The translations under genes were made by a program, and so were the position numbers. Source: Actinomucor elegans (taxonomy: Eukaryota; Mucoromycota; Mucoromycetes; Mucorales; Mucoraceae). Taken from it: a stretch of 64,000 nt of DNA. Shown piece by piece: positions 34,216 to 46,787 of the stretch; the first letter of the stretch is position 1, and each line of letters opens with the position of its first letter. Where the stretch lies: the NCBI GenBank assembly GCA_026027325.1, contig JAMSLZ010000006.1, forward strand, positions 2,046,001-2,110,000, given 5' to 3'. The notes below the pieces were generated by a model. The model worked only from the letters and a program-made list of their open reading frames with translations. It was not told where the DNA came from and ran no database searches.

Positions 34216-34878
34216 ATAATATAAAACTTATCTCTTTAAGAATGAAAAACCAAAAAGATATATAAAAGAGACAAAAACATTATATAATATAATAATAATA
34301 CAGGAACTCATCTATATTTATTGAAAGCAATCTACACTCTACACTCAATCCTCTACACAAATGTCATTTTTTCCATTATATAAAAATCATGTTCACTCTA
34401 ACTACTGTTCGACTTGACTTGTCAAGCTTCAGTTGAGTTCCTTGAGCGTGTCTTGTAAGTGAAGGTAGTACAATTATTCATGTTTGATTAAATATTTTTT
34501 GTTTGTCGTAAGCCTTTCGTTTTAAATCAGTACATAACAATTGATTCAACGTGCAATAGATAATTGAAAACATCAGTGATCAAGATAAAAAGACGCATTT
34601 ACTTTGCTCATATACCATTATGCGTTAAAGGCAAAAATCATTTGAGCTAAGTTGGAGAGTTGTTTGTAATTAAATGTCTATCGATGCATTGTATGTATTG
34701 TAGTTGGAATGAAATTGCCTATATACTGTAGCTTATTCTGAACATAAATTGCCTATTAAATGCTACTTTCATCTAACATTTAATTGATCTATTAAAAGAC
34801 AGTCACTTTTTTTTCTGGTCTAATAGAGATTTGAGTCCAATTGAAAGTTGTCCAAACAGTTTTCTTTCGTAGATCGTT
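34216..34878. other. intergenic region between PDH E2 and DUS2
   Basis: 0.66 kb with 3' end signals of the E2 gene and the promoter of the next plus-strand gene. No coding or repeat signal of note. Confidence 0.4.
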
Positions 34879-36170
34879 ATGACTCAAACACATCCAGATA
34901 TTGATTATTCAAATAAAGCTATTCTCGCACCTATGGTAAATCGAAATCTCGACAAACAACTCTCATTTTACCCAAGCATTTCCGCTGATGCTGTTCTTTA
35001 AATAGGTGCGTATTGGCACTTTGCCCATGCGTCTCGTTGCCCTCGATTATGGAGCAGGTACACTCCTTCAAAATTAAATGGTCAGTCCTGCAACGCATGC
35101 TAACTGTTTTTTTATAGACTTGGTTTGGTCTGAGGAATTAGTGGATAAGCGTATTATTGGATCGATCCGCAGACATAATCGTAAATAGTAGAATTCCGTT
35201 GCCCTTACTCATGGACTTACATATCTTTTTCTTTTCTTTCATAGCTGTCACTGGAACAATCGATTATATCAAAGGGAAATCAATGACATTCAGCACTTGC
35301 GCCGCAGAAAAGGGTCGGGTCATTCTTCAGCTTGGGACAGCTGATGCCGATTTAGCTTTAGAGGCTGCATTGACCTTGAAGCAAGACGTTGCTGCTGTTG
35401 ATGTGAATTGTGGCTGCCCTAAAAAATTCTCAGTACAAGGTGGTATGGGGGCTGCTCTTTTATCCAACCCAGACAACTTGCAAAAGATCTTGTTGAAATT
35501 GGTACAGCATTCGGGTATGCCTGTGACTTGCAAGATTCGCCTTTTAGAGACAAGAGAAAAGACAATTGAGCTTGTTAAAATGATTGCATCTACAGGTATC
35601 AAGGCATTGACTGTGCATTGTCGAACCAAAGAGCAACGATCCACCGAGAAGGCCAACTGGGAAGCTCTATCAGAGATTGTGGATGTAGTGAAATCGATCA
35701 CGGATATTCCGGTGATTGTCAATGGTGATGTATTTCAATGGTCTGATATCGATAAAGTGAAAAAAATCACACATGCAGATTCGGTTATGATTGCTAGAGG
35801 GGCCCAATGGAATCCGTCAGCGTTTAGAAAGGAAGGATTGCTGCCTTTTGAGACAGTGGTGCGGGCTTATATCAAAAAAGCTATTGATTTGGATAATCTC
35901 TTTCAAAATACAAAATATGTTCTGTTGAGCATGAATACAGAAGATACAACACATACCCGCTCAAACTTGTATAACAGCGTACAGCGATCAAAATCAATGC
36001 GAACTATCTGTGAACTGTTCGATTTGGTCGATTATTATGAAGAAACAGTAGCCAAGCATAAAGCCATTCTTGATATGGTTCAAGTAGAGGAAGGCAAAAG
36101 AGATAGAGAGGAAAATGGCATAGCTTCTACTGCCGAGACACCTGTGGAAAAGAAGCTCAAGACTGCATAG
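34879..36170 (+). CDS. DUS2: tRNA-dihydrouridine(20) synthase, Dus2-type
   Basis: Four exons (34879-34935, 35006-35057, 35118-35180, 35245-36170) give 365 aa. After splicing the N-terminus reads KAILAPMVRIGTLPMRLVAL then DYGADLVWSEELVD, the FMN-binding start of Dus2. Other blocks are VILQLGTADADLALEAA, DVNCGCPKKFSVQGGMGAAL (the catalytic Cys in GCPK), MPVTCKIRLL, LTVHCRTKEQRS, PVIVNGDV and SVMIARGAQWNPS. The enzyme reduces U20 in the tRNA D-loop using NADPH. The protein ends with a short Lys/Glu-rich tail; the double-stranded RNA-binding domain of animal DUS2 is absent, as in yeast Smm1. The first three exons are only 52-63 nt long. Confidence 0.94.
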
Positions 36171-36307
36171 ATTGTTGACTTTTGACTGTATTTAGAAATG
36201 AAAACTGCTTGTTTAGAATAGATTAAAGCATACATACAGTTTATTATTGTGGTAGTATTATAGAGTGATTGAGAATAAATTGATAAATGTATTTGTAACT
36301 AAAGCGA

Positions 36308-38215
36308 TTAGACCCCTTGGGCAATTCGAGGCCAAGTTTGCCGAATCTATACAAAAAAAAAGGGTCAGCGTTAATAGATAGATACAGCTACTCTACTTGC
36401 CTTTTCATATAACTGCGGCTTAGTTCTATAATGCATATTACTTTAGTAACACTGATACAAAATGTTTAAAAGCATTATACCTTCTCATCGCTTCAGGGTC
36501 CTCAGCAAGACATACGAATGTAGTGGCTACGCCGCTAGATATAACTGTGGCAATAGTCGAAAACATGGACGCACCAATCAAGAAGCACATCATGATGACA
36601 ACTGGAGTCATATTACCATATTGATTGTAAGCAGGATTTGACGCTTCCAATTTAATAAAGCCCAACAAACCGCAAAGGATACCTACAAGTAATCCGCCTA
36701 TAGTATATTCATTAGATATCCAAGCTTGAACCGGAAAAGATGTGTCCTTTTACCCATAAATAATACATTTCCAATCAAATTATCATTAATCAGTGCCTCG
36801 ATGCCACGATCCTTTATCATATTCCACGTCTGTTTAGCTGCAGGCACAAAAGGCTTTCCATAGATCGCTACACCACTGAAAGCATAATAATTGAACCATT
36901 CCTACATAGAATTAATTAGCTCAAGGGACTATTAAATAAAACCGACAGTACTCACAAATAAGCCAGCTGCACAATTCACAATACATTGAATGATGCAAAT
37001 AAGAAAAGAGAAAACAGGATTATCTGTGCTGTTTTGAGCAATTGACAGAAAATATCGCACCAAATTGATGAATGCCATCAATAGAGCTCCAAAACAAATA
37101 GAACCAAAGCTAGTAGTAAGTGCCCGCTTGGCGCTACCCCAAATAGGATGCTTTATACCATCATTTAAAAAGTACACGGTAGCAAAGATACCTGCCAAAG
37201 TAACGTGTGTTACGTAAGCAATGACTTGAGATGTCCAGTAATACGAAAACACCAAAAAGACCATAGCACAATTCAATTTGGAGTTATTACTAGCAGAACT
37301 ATACCATGCTTCATAGATACCCACGACAGTGAGCATGAACCAAAAACTGTATGCCGTTTGAATGATCAGAGAAACAATACCAATCATGATCGTAGATGGA
37401 TACTTTCTAGTAATACTCGTGATGGTTTCCAACATTACTATATAAAAAATTAGAATTTTCAAAACAGTTCTCCCTCCCCCCCCCCCTCTTCAAGAGACCT
37501 TTATTTTATTATTATTTTTACCTGTAGCGAATGGAATCCTACTTCTCCACCAAAAGAAACAAGCTACATACAAGCACGAAAAGATCAAAAAGATGATAGC
37601 AGCTGAATAATAGTGTCGAACAAAGTAATAGATTGCAATACCAAAGGAAACTATGACAGATCCGATATAGGTTATAATGATTATTGGTTTAGGAAAACTA
37701 CAAATCAATTGCTTTTTTTAGTCGCTTTGTTTAATACACAGCATAGCCCAATTACTTTACAGTTGAGTGAGGATCAAATACAAAAAACTGAGGCCAAAAC
37801 CAACAACACCCGCTAGACCAAAGATAATAAAAGTAGATGTATCAAATGTCAAACCTGGGTAGGCATTGTATGACTGTACACCGTTATAGGATCCTCTATT
37901 GCTACTGTAGGCGCGTAAAGCGACTACAGACAAACCAATAAAAGCTCCCATGTTGGCTAACCACAAGAGAGTTGCCCACACATCATTCCAGCCCGATGCA
38001 GGCTTGATTTTTTCTCCACCACCACTGCCTTGAGCTGGTGGATGAGGAGTTACATAATTGGGCGGCGGCTGACCGTAACCTTTACCGTATTCAACATCAT
38101 GATGATTTTGATCTGAATAGTTTTGAGGATGCTGTTGAGGATTGTACGCGCTTATTGGCGGGGGCGGATAGTACGTTTGCTGATATTCATTAGTTTGTCC
38201 TTGAGGTTGATACAT
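36308..38215 (-). CDS. PNS1: Pns1/choline-transporter-like membrane protein
   Basis: Seven exons encode about 540 aa. A Tyr/Pro/Gln-rich cytosolic N-terminus leads to about ten membrane segments (such as WATLLWLANMGAFIGLSVVA, PIIIITYIGSVIVSFGIAIY, TIMIGIVSLIIQTAYSFWF). Family hallmarks are TSQVIAYVTHVTLAGIFATVY, GSICFGALLMAFI, FNYYAFSGVAIYGKPF-AA, the late TTFVCLAEDPEAMRR, and a C-terminus WPRIAQGV. CTL/SLC44 proteins move choline or related solutes; yeast Pns1 has no settled substrate. The final intron (36347-36400) uses a GC-AG pair (donor AAG then GCAAGT). Another intron, near 37440-37522, has a G-run on the sense strand. Confidence 0.9.
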
Positions 38216-38349
38216 TGTTAAAAAAAAGTTAAAAAAAGAAAAAGGAAAAAAAAAAAGATTATATATCTATCTATCTAAAACTGAGCTTATATATATAATT
38301 CATGCGCGTTTTATTGTTTCAATTTAAGTGATACAAAAAGTGATCATTA

Positions 38350-40704
38350 TTAGAACAGACCGCTCAATATGTTATACAGTTCTTGTTGGTTCGTCTCAGC
38401 CTGCTGCTGCTGCTGCTGCTGCTGTTGTTGTTGTGTTTCTGTAAAAGGCATTGGAAATAAGCTTGAAGAATAAATGATACTGTTGATATCTTGTATCCAA
38501 GGCTCTTCGCCTGTCAGCCATGGATGATTAATGAAATCGTTTACCACTGGTTGAGCAGCCGCTTGCTGGGATTGCAAGAATGATGTCATAAAGTCTGTCG
38601 ATATGCTACTACTACTGGAATTAAACTCGTGAAAAGAGGAACAAGAACTTGTAGAAACAAAGTCATCATTACTATTGGCTGTAGCACTGTCAAACTGGGG
38701 ATGAGCTTTCAAAAAATCATCAATGATGCCCTTGACCAGTTCAGCAGTGCCCCAGTCGCCCCAAACAGCAGGCATAGATAATACCAGCGCGGCCATTTCC
38801 AGATAGTATCTTACTTGTTCTGTTTGTTCCAATTGATAGGAATACATTAAAACTTGAGACGCAGCATCCACAGCTGAAATGATAATGCCGCGAGGTAAAA
38901 AATCCGATTGTTGGTAGTAATTTTCGGGGTCGCTTAAATACGCAAAGCTCTTTTCAATTAAACCAATAGCCTCTGGCACGGTCTCGTGTACATGCAACAC
39001 ATTATCCACGTCTGTCAAGTCAAGTTTCCCCGGTAAATGGCGCTTATGCAGGCTGAAAGGATGTTTTCTTTCATCAGGATTTGAGATTGAATCGCGTAAA
39101 AAGTAAAGGCAAATGGAAAAGAACGAGCAAAAGAGCTCGAGGGTATATACTTGCAATTTGGACCAATCCTTTTTGTGGGTTTCATTAAAGGCTTTAAATT
39201 CCTCAAGAACCTGCTGGATGCCTGTTTTAATCATAGAACTTGCTTTACTTACAGGCTTATAACATTTGGTTTTATACAATCTTTCCATATCGGACGTGCT
39301 ATTGCAAGTAGTTCGAGACGAATGAGGTAGTTGTAATATGATTTTGCAACTGAACTTTGAAACAACTGCTTGGATATAGAATGTTTCGACAAGATAATAG
39401 TAAGATTTAAACAATCTAGGGTTGTTGCTTTCTATATCATATTGGTAAGATCGAGATAGTTTGATATTAGGTGGCGGATAGGGATGTTCATGATGCGTCA
39501 ACGCTGCTCTAGGTATTTGCTCCACTTGAAATGAAGTGCGATTAGTTAATACACCTTTTTAAATAGCTCAAGTTGACTTACATTCCACACATCCTCTTAT
39601 CGTACATTCAAACGCTGACCAAAACGTTACTAATAGTAGCTCTCGCTCTACAGGGTCCAACCCTGGAGGCATTGAATTATCAAACAAACCCAAACGTGCG
39701 GCTAGCATATAGGAAAGACCAAACAAAGCCATACCTCGCTTAGGAAATCCAAATGTGACCTCGAACAAGGCCAATAACACAACAGCTTGGTATCGACTCG
39801 GTGTAGCTTCTGCAGTAGCTTTTGATAATATAACATGAGCATAGTCCAAGAACGGGTTTCTTTTCTTCTTGTTCAATGCGTCCCATAGTTCCAGCGGCTT
39901 TCCATCTAATAGTTGCGATTTAAAGATGGTTGTGCCGTATACTACTGATAGTAACAGAGGATCCGTAGTATCTGTCCAATAGGACTGCAGTAGCATAGTC
40001 TTATTCAACAAGATGGAGTGAGGATGTATACAAAAGAAGCATTCGATCAGTCTAATAGCTTGCTGTGGCGGCAACGAATTGAGCGGATTGATGACCAAAG
40101 AATCTTCAGCCGGTGTTTCGAAAAACGTGGTTGTACAATCGTATGCCAAGGCCGTGGTTGAGAATTCAAGATCTGTATAATACGATAGCTTCAGCTTACT
40201 TACTCGACGCACAAGAATATTAGCTATATCAGCACTCATCCAAGTGAAATAATGAGTCAGGTCAAAGATCTTGACTTTCGGAGTGGCTGTAGTGTAATCG
40301 GTATACTTGATCACTTGCTCATTCCGTTTCTCGTGAATAAATCTATCTAATGAGGTACTGTTGGAAAAATAGGTCGAGAAAATCGTATTGATATAATGAT
40401 CCAAGCCGTACTGCTTGTTATCGTCGATATAGCGCACAGTAGCTAATACAGGTGTAAGTGATATATTCTCGAAAATAAACTCTCGGCAAAACGACGTCTT
40501 TGGGTTGTTTGAAGTGCTTTGCTGACCCATTCTTGATAATACAAGTTTATTCACAACGGCGTTTTTGGGTGGTCGACCTACAGCGCCAGGTTTTTGATAA
40601 ATACAAGTAGTTTGTCGCATTTCGCAGCGATTACAAGGCTTTTCTCCATCGCATTTAACCTTTTTTACACGACAAGGAAGACAGCTTATTTTACGTTTCA
40701 CCAT
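38350..40704 (-). CDS. Zn2Cys6 fungal transcription factor
   Basis: Two exons (39582-40704 and 38350-39524) give 765 aa. The binuclear cluster spans residues 8-34: C-x2-C-x6-C-x5-C-x2-C-x6-C in CLPCRVKKVKCDGEKPCNRC and after, followed by the basic/Pro linker GAVGRPPKN. The middle shows the fungal-specific regulatory fold (RLIECFFCIHPHSILLNKTM, YQAVVLLALFEVTFGFPKRG, GLSYMLAARLGLF, ERELLLVTFWSAFECTIRGC). The C-terminus is Ser/Gln-rich with a poly-Gln run near the end and likely activates transcription. The start MVKRKISC at 40704 places the cluster right at the N-terminus, as usual; an ATG at 40779 would add 25 residues. The target pathway is unknown. It is divergent, by only 176 bp, from the next gene. 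Confidence 0.9.
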
Positions 40705-40880
40705 ATTAGCTAGCTTATTAATAGAAAAGAAGAAACAAAAGACTTTCTCTCTCGGCTTGACATACTGACTGCGCTGCAAGCTGGCCCAGCAGATCTATAA
40801 AGCAGCCTCTGGTTTGAAACTTGTCAAACTCCGAACATTTTCCGTCCTTTTCCATTCTACATAGTGCTTTATGATCTATT

Positions 40881-41703
40881 ATGAAGTCCCTATTCTATTA
40901 TAACTATAGCAATAACAGTAACAACAAAGGTAATAATATATTGCACGATAAGAAGCTCCATCACAATAATGGATGTTTAGATGATCCAGAACTCGTTCAG
41001 TCAACAAAAAGTAACCGATCCAAGGTCGTAGTAGACAGAATAGTCGATCAAGTCAAGAAATTGAAGCAACAGGCTCCAAGGATGAGATATCAAGTCAAAA
41101 GCCGTTTCGATAAGCGTATACCTTTGGAGAGCCATCCTTATAAATTGGCTCTTCGTTCCAGTAAGTATACAATAGAGAGAATAGAGGCATTATATCCGTA
41201 ACACGCCGGTTTTTTAATTCTTTCTTTGTACACCATAGAGGATCTACATGGCACTAACACAAGAAGGCTTTTCGCTAGATTTAAACATGACTCAACTCAT
41301 GAAGAAGATGACTTAGGAATGAACAAGATATTGTTTAAAAACCAGAAGAATACGCCTATGGTTCATTCTAAAAAGAAGCGATATTTTAAAAGAAAGAAGC
41401 AATTGAATTTAGAGCCATTACAAGAAAAGACGCTAGTATCTTCTTTTACAATAAAGACGCGTAGAAAACGCAAGTTAATTACGCTGGCTCATGTTCAGAA
41501 GAACAGGAGCAGAAAAAGGAAATTTAATCTGCAACAGCTGCAACAACAACAACAGCAAGATGACCGTAAAGCATTAATAAGAATAAGGCACCAAATGTTG
41601 GATTTCGAAATACCCGCAGGTTGGACTTGCATAAGTTCAAAAGCCAACAATAGTTCTACTAGCAGTTCAAGGTAAATTGTTAGGGGTTTCCTGCTTTAAC
41701 ATA

Positions 41704-41746
<43 letters not shown>

Positions 41747-42276
41747 AATGGCTAAACTTACGTTATTGCAGTTTATCTTATCAAAGTTTGATATCAGGAT
41801 TAATTGGAAACATTGATCGGCTGCGCAAAGAGATTGAAGCACAAGCCATTATTATCAAATGTAGACAATTGGAAATAATAGAACATCAGATAAAATTAGA
41901 TCAGCTTGATGAGGATTTACTCGTAAGTATATCATGATTCAAATAGTGTCAATTGACGTATGTTTCTTAGAAACTCCACTCGCGTATCAAAGGAATGGAG
42001 ATTATTAACAAGAAAAGCAACGGTTATTTATTAAAAGAAGCGTATGATCAAAACTGCAGAATATTGAAAAAGAATAATCACACTATGATTCATTCGCTGA
42101 TTCATTTACAGCGACTGCAAATGAAAATACAATCTTTGCAACAAATGCCTTATCTAAGCTGGACTTTCCCATTCGGTAAAACATTCTCTAGGATATATAT
42201 ATATTTCTATTCTTATGTTAATTGGATATCAGTTGCTTTCTTTAGTGTAATAGCTGCAATCAACTTTCTCTTGTAA
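40881..42276 (+). CDS. unrecognised basic coiled-coil protein with C-terminal membrane anchor
   Basis: Four exons (40881-41160, 41239-41671, 41772-41922, 41971-42276) join in frame to 389 aa. No known family was recognised. The N-terminal half is very basic (KKKRYFKRKKQLN, TRRKRKL, NRSRKRKF) with a short Gln run. The third and fourth exons give a helical, probably coiled-coil stretch (IDRLRKEIEAQAIIIKCRQL, EIIEHQIKLDQLDEDL, SLIHLQRLQMKIQSLQQM). The protein ends in a hydrophobic segment YVNWISVAFFSVIAAINFLL at the very C-terminus, so it is probably tail-anchored. The intron between exons 2 and 3 carries a 37-nt A-run. In-frame splicing at three junctions argues for a real gene. Confidence 0.65.
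41707..41743 (+). repeat. A37 run inside intron of the coiled-coil gene
   Basis: Lies 36 nt after the donor at 41672 on the sense strand, expanding this intron to 100 nt. Confidence 0.8.
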
Positions 42277-42596
42277 TCAAACCGATAATGAATAAAAACC
42301 ACAAGGTTTTTTGTGCAACTACAGCACGAAAAGGGACGCGCAGAGTCCATTTGACATGGTGTAACAATCAAAGCTCGCTGTTATTTTGGGCTTATTTCAT
42401 TATAAGCGTGTGTAATTGTCGTATATGTGCACTGAGTGCATTTTACCATTATATATAAATACCCTGATTATAATCTCTCCTGCCATACTTTCTTTTTTTC
42501 CTTTTTATCTTTTATATATATAATACTACTGTATATTTGTAATTCTTAATCAATCAGTCAATCAATCAATCAATCAATCAATCAAGCAAGCAAGAA
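42277..42596. promoter_or_regulatory. promoter region with TATA box and (TCAA)n leader
   Basis: A TATATAAATA box at 42452-42461 is followed by a TCAA tetranucleotide run at 42550-42594 that stops just before the ATG at 42597. The run is likely transcribed as 5' UTR. Confidence 0.55.
42550..42594 (+). repeat. (TCAA)n microsatellite in 5' UTR
   Basis: About nine TCAA units, the last ones drifting to GCAA, ending 2 nt before an ATG. Confidence 0.75.
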
Positions 42597-44624
42597 ATGG
42601 TAGAAGAACCTCAAGGGATTAATAATTTGTTTAAAAAGGATTATCATATCAGCAATGCATTCATGGATACTGATGAATTACACTCGCAGAAACCAATTGT
42701 CCCTGTTTCAGAAAAGAGCTCTGCTACTCGTAGATTAACGAATCGCCAATCATTTAGCCGAGGAACAGCTTCCAGTATGGCTAAAGTAGCTCGTCCCGAG
42801 AAAGCAGCCGTGGATGCAGCTGCATTAGCCAAACGAAGACTGGTTGCTAAACCGAGGAAGGCTTCTTTAACACCTTCGGTTATTGATAACAATCGCATGT
42901 TACTCATGGGCTCTACTTCGCCTACGCAAATGCATACTCAAAGAAGAAGTTCCTGGTCTCCATTCAGCCAACAACCTTCTAATGCACCCTCATCAGTCAC
43001 TCACAACGAGAATAAGTTACCATCATCCCCATCACCACTACCATCACCTTCAAAGACAAGATCATCAAAGCCAATTGTTTCTCGTAAACTAGCAACCCCA
43101 CCACCTCATGACAGATTTATTGTAAATGCCTCTAGCAACAACAAAGATAGTTCTGAATCAAACAATAACATCGTTACTGCATCGGCTACTGATGATTCTA
43201 CTGCATTCAAAAAAAGACCCACTAGCCAACTTGTTTTGACTGATGCAGCTTCTGCAGTAGAAGAAGCTGCCCCAGAAATTCCCCTTGAAACTCCTGCTAG
43301 CTTGGCTCCTGACGTAGCTGCAGATGAGGTACACACACAACAAACAAAATAGCAGAACACACTCAACTAACAAATCTTTCATATTAAGGTTATAAACATC
43401 CGAAGTGCACCATCTCAATCTTCATCTATTGAAACACATACCCATCATCATCATCATCATCATCATCACAGTAGTGGAGAAGATGATCATTTACCAGGAT
43501 ATATGCGCCGCCCTATCTGTGCTGCATGTAACCGCAATGTCAAAGTGACATCGAGCTCGGAAAGTACTTCTGCACACCATCATAAATCTTTGAGCACAAC
43601 TACCAATACATCAAAGAATAGCAGTAGACGCTCTTCATTTTCCAAACGGTCTAGTTCTGGTGACTTGCATGCCAAATATGCCAACACTAGACGCGCCTTG
43701 GTAGCTAAAATGAAGCACTCCAAAAGTGAGGGTGATGAAGACTCGGAAACTAAGAATACTACTGCTGCTCTTATCATAACGCCTACGTCTACCTTGTCGC
43801 TCAAAAGTACAAGCAGCAGCGCACCAGAAGAGGAGGAGCAACCACAACCACAAGAGCCACAGCCAGAGTCAGAGCCAGAGCAGCAGCAGCAACAGCAACA
43901 ACAGTACCCTGGAACTCATCCTCATCATAGGGTGTCACTAAGATCAAACAGTCCTACTTCCCCTATCCCTACCCGAAGGAAAAAGAAGCTTTTCACTAAA
44001 AAAGAAGGTCCTGTTGCTACTGCAGCTTTATCATCATCCTCATCTTCATCCTCATCCTCATCATTATCTATCAAAGAATCACAACAAACATCAAATAGTC
44101 TGGTTCAAGTTCAATCCATGGATAAATGGAACCAACTCTTGGCTCAACAACAGTTACTATTAACCATTCTCTTACCCAATCAAGATGGTGATGAAGAATT
44201 CAATATGATCCAATCCAACATATCAAAGCTTGGAACTACACTCCACCAGGGGGAATATGAAACAATCTTGCTGGAAACACAGGCCAAAATCTTGCAAAAA
44301 TTGACCCTGCTCATGATGCAGCGGCAACAGCAAAGAGATGCATTACTATGTTTATCCTCACCCACTATTACGACTATGGCTATGCCACTAACAATTGAAA
44401 ACCAACCCTATGAACAAGAAGAGCCAATTTTGACAATGCCAAGCTGGCAAACTAAACTAGAATATGGTATTGCGCGTTTTAAATGGAACATGAGCCAATG
44501 GATAGGCAACGTAGTAGGCACAGGCGATATTCAAGAGCAAGATTTTGATTCGCTCGGCTATCCCAAAAACGTGGTGATTACTGGTATTTGTGTCACAACT
44601 GAACCGGGATTGCTTCCAAAGGTA

Positions 44625-44668
<44 letters not shown>

Positions 44669-45143
44669 TGCATCTTTTTGGGCTTAGTTTTTATCTAACA
44701 AACAAATGATGATAGAGCCTACAGAAGTATTACAAGCCAGGTCATGATACCGAAGTTATTTGCCATAAATACATGATACAGTTAACAAGGGATCTACGTA
44801 TGACCCAGTTCCAATTGGTCAGCCAAGAAGCATGGAAACAAGATCATCAAGTTGATCGTTGTGAGTTCACCTTTAAGCATGAAGGAAAAACGAAGACTTG
44901 TCAAGCAGAATTTGGCCTATTTCAACGTCGTCACCATTGTAGAAGGTGGGTTAGAAACTAAAATAAGAAAGGCGATACTAATTTATTGGTTTATATAGTT
45001 GTGGGCACGTATTTTGCCAGACCCATAGTTCAAACCGATTACCCTTATTTATATCCAGCGGACAAGAACGTGGTGAATGGTCTCGAGTATGCGATTCTTG
45101 CTTTTATGCACGCGTCGAAAATCAGTTTTTAGCAAGATCATGA
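42597..45143 (+). CDS. large low-complexity protein with C-terminal FYVE-like zinc finger
   Basis: Four exons (42597-43328, 43389-44621, 44716-44945, 44999-45143) give 779 aa. Most of it is Ser/Pro-rich, with a His run encoded near 43440-43470, a Gln run, a Ser run and a Cys pair RRPICAACNRNV at the start of exon 2. A helical middle (MDKWNQLLAQQQLLLTILLP and on) precedes the C-terminal finger. Splicing of exons 3-4 creates the core RRHHCRSCGHVFC, then RVCDSCF near the stop, as in FYVE domains that bind phosphatidylinositol-3-phosphate on endosomes or vacuoles. Two ligands are unusual: the first Cys is displaced and the fourth position reads CQTH. A C-terminal FYVE recalls yeast Pib2, but the rest was not recognised. 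The third intron-exon edge has 38 A in the preceding intron. Confidence 0.75.
44628..44665 (+). repeat. A38 run inside FYVE-gene intron
   Basis: Directly follows the donor GTAAGC on the sense strand. Confidence 0.8.
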
Positions 45144-45342
45144 ACTTTTTATATATATATACATATAATAAAGTGATACGATAATTTATCTTGACAATTT
45201 AATTGCATCAAGTCCGTGCCTTACAGCAAAGGGCCTTAATTTAGACCATTTCGCCTAATGAAGATTACAAATGAACAAAATGTGTATAGGACATTAAAAG
45301 AAATTGAGTAGATTTGAAATATTGTTAAGCAACATCAACTCA

Positions 45343-45398
45343 TTTTGAGCATGAAATACTTGCTCAATGCGACATTGAATCAAGATCTATAAAGATCG
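45343..45398 (+). repeat. dispersed repeat copy E
   Basis: Starts TTTTGAGCATGAAATACTTG, then CAATGCGACATTGAATCAAG and ATCTATAAAGATC. Confidence 0.6.
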
Positions 45399-46746
45399 CG
45401 CTCATATGCGCATAAAACTCAATTTTCGAAATTGTGAGGGGGGGTTTTTTTTTTGGAATGCCGCGAGACTTAGGGATTGAAATCTTACATCCAGAAAAAT
45501 AGAAAATCATCATTTGTAAGGATACTACATGTCAAATGAGTAACTTGAAGAGATAAACAAAATTTGAAGCACTTTGCAACGCTTTTTACAATGATATATA
45601 CTTATTTTTTTTATATTAAATCAATTATATACACTATATATAGTAATCAGAAAGCTGCATGTAGCTATAAGCTCAAAGAATGTTATACCATCGGAATTAT
45701 GAAGGTCTTGCTCTTTTTTTTTTTTTTTTTTTTTTTTTTGCTTTTGTAAACAAAACTACCAAGTCTGGATATACTTGTTTTCCGAATTTTGATTATACAC
45801 CTTTTGCCAAAATGATGTCGTACTTTTTTGTAAAAAGCATGTTCCTTTACGCTTTTATATTTGCTCGCACCTGTCGTCTTTAATTTTTGGTTGTTTCCAT
45901 TAATCCAACGTGTCAAGCTCAGCTAAAAATTCCAAGTAGATTGTTTTTGGGACTTTGATATGATGCATGCCTAATGGTTAGATTATTCTACAAGCTTGGT
46001 TGATTTCCCTTACCGTTGACACTAGCTTTCTTAAACCTTTTCTTTATGCAATCAAATTTTAGCTAGCGATTCGTAGATTAATATTTGTTTCTTGGAAACG
46101 TCTTGATGCTCTGTATTGTAATGTTATTTGAAAGCTTTCACAGAAAACTTGGTATTGATTCATAAGTATTTGACAATAGCCATTCTGCTTGTTCATCACT
46201 TTTTTTTTAGTATAACTGTTATTCCCCCTCAAACACTTGTACATTCAACCAAAACTCAAATGAAGATCCATTCCGATATCATTTATTGTAATAAGCATAT
46301 GCAAAATAATATATTTGGTAGCTTTTGCTTGCGGATATTATAGTTTGAATGCATATGTCGTGAGCCTTGTCTTAACCAAAGTGTAAGCGATCAGTCTTTT
46401 GCCAAGGTAATGCTCTTCAGATCTTTGAGCTAAGTCATCTAACTGCTAGTCATACTCACGTATTTAATGTATCTAAAGAATGTTGCTCATGAAACTGCCC
46501 AAAAAATTGAAACTGTTGTTATCAGTATGTGTACTTCTTGAAATCCCTTATTTCCGCTTTGGCTTTTCATCCATTTCTATGTCCTTTTTCATATTCATAA
46601 CAAACATTCTTTCTAGTTTTTTTTTATCCTTGTCGAATGTTGTGATTAATACTATAGTGGGCTTCATTACAATTTTATTTCTATTCCTTCGTGCTTCACT
46701 AAATCTGACGTTTCTTTGTACTATATTCTATTGCCGCTTAATTGCA

Positions 46747-46787
<41 letters not shown>

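Noticed and set aside
45564..45916. Short ORFs with poly-Phe or poly-Lys
   Set aside because: Their length comes from reading through a 26-nt T-run; no domain or splice support.
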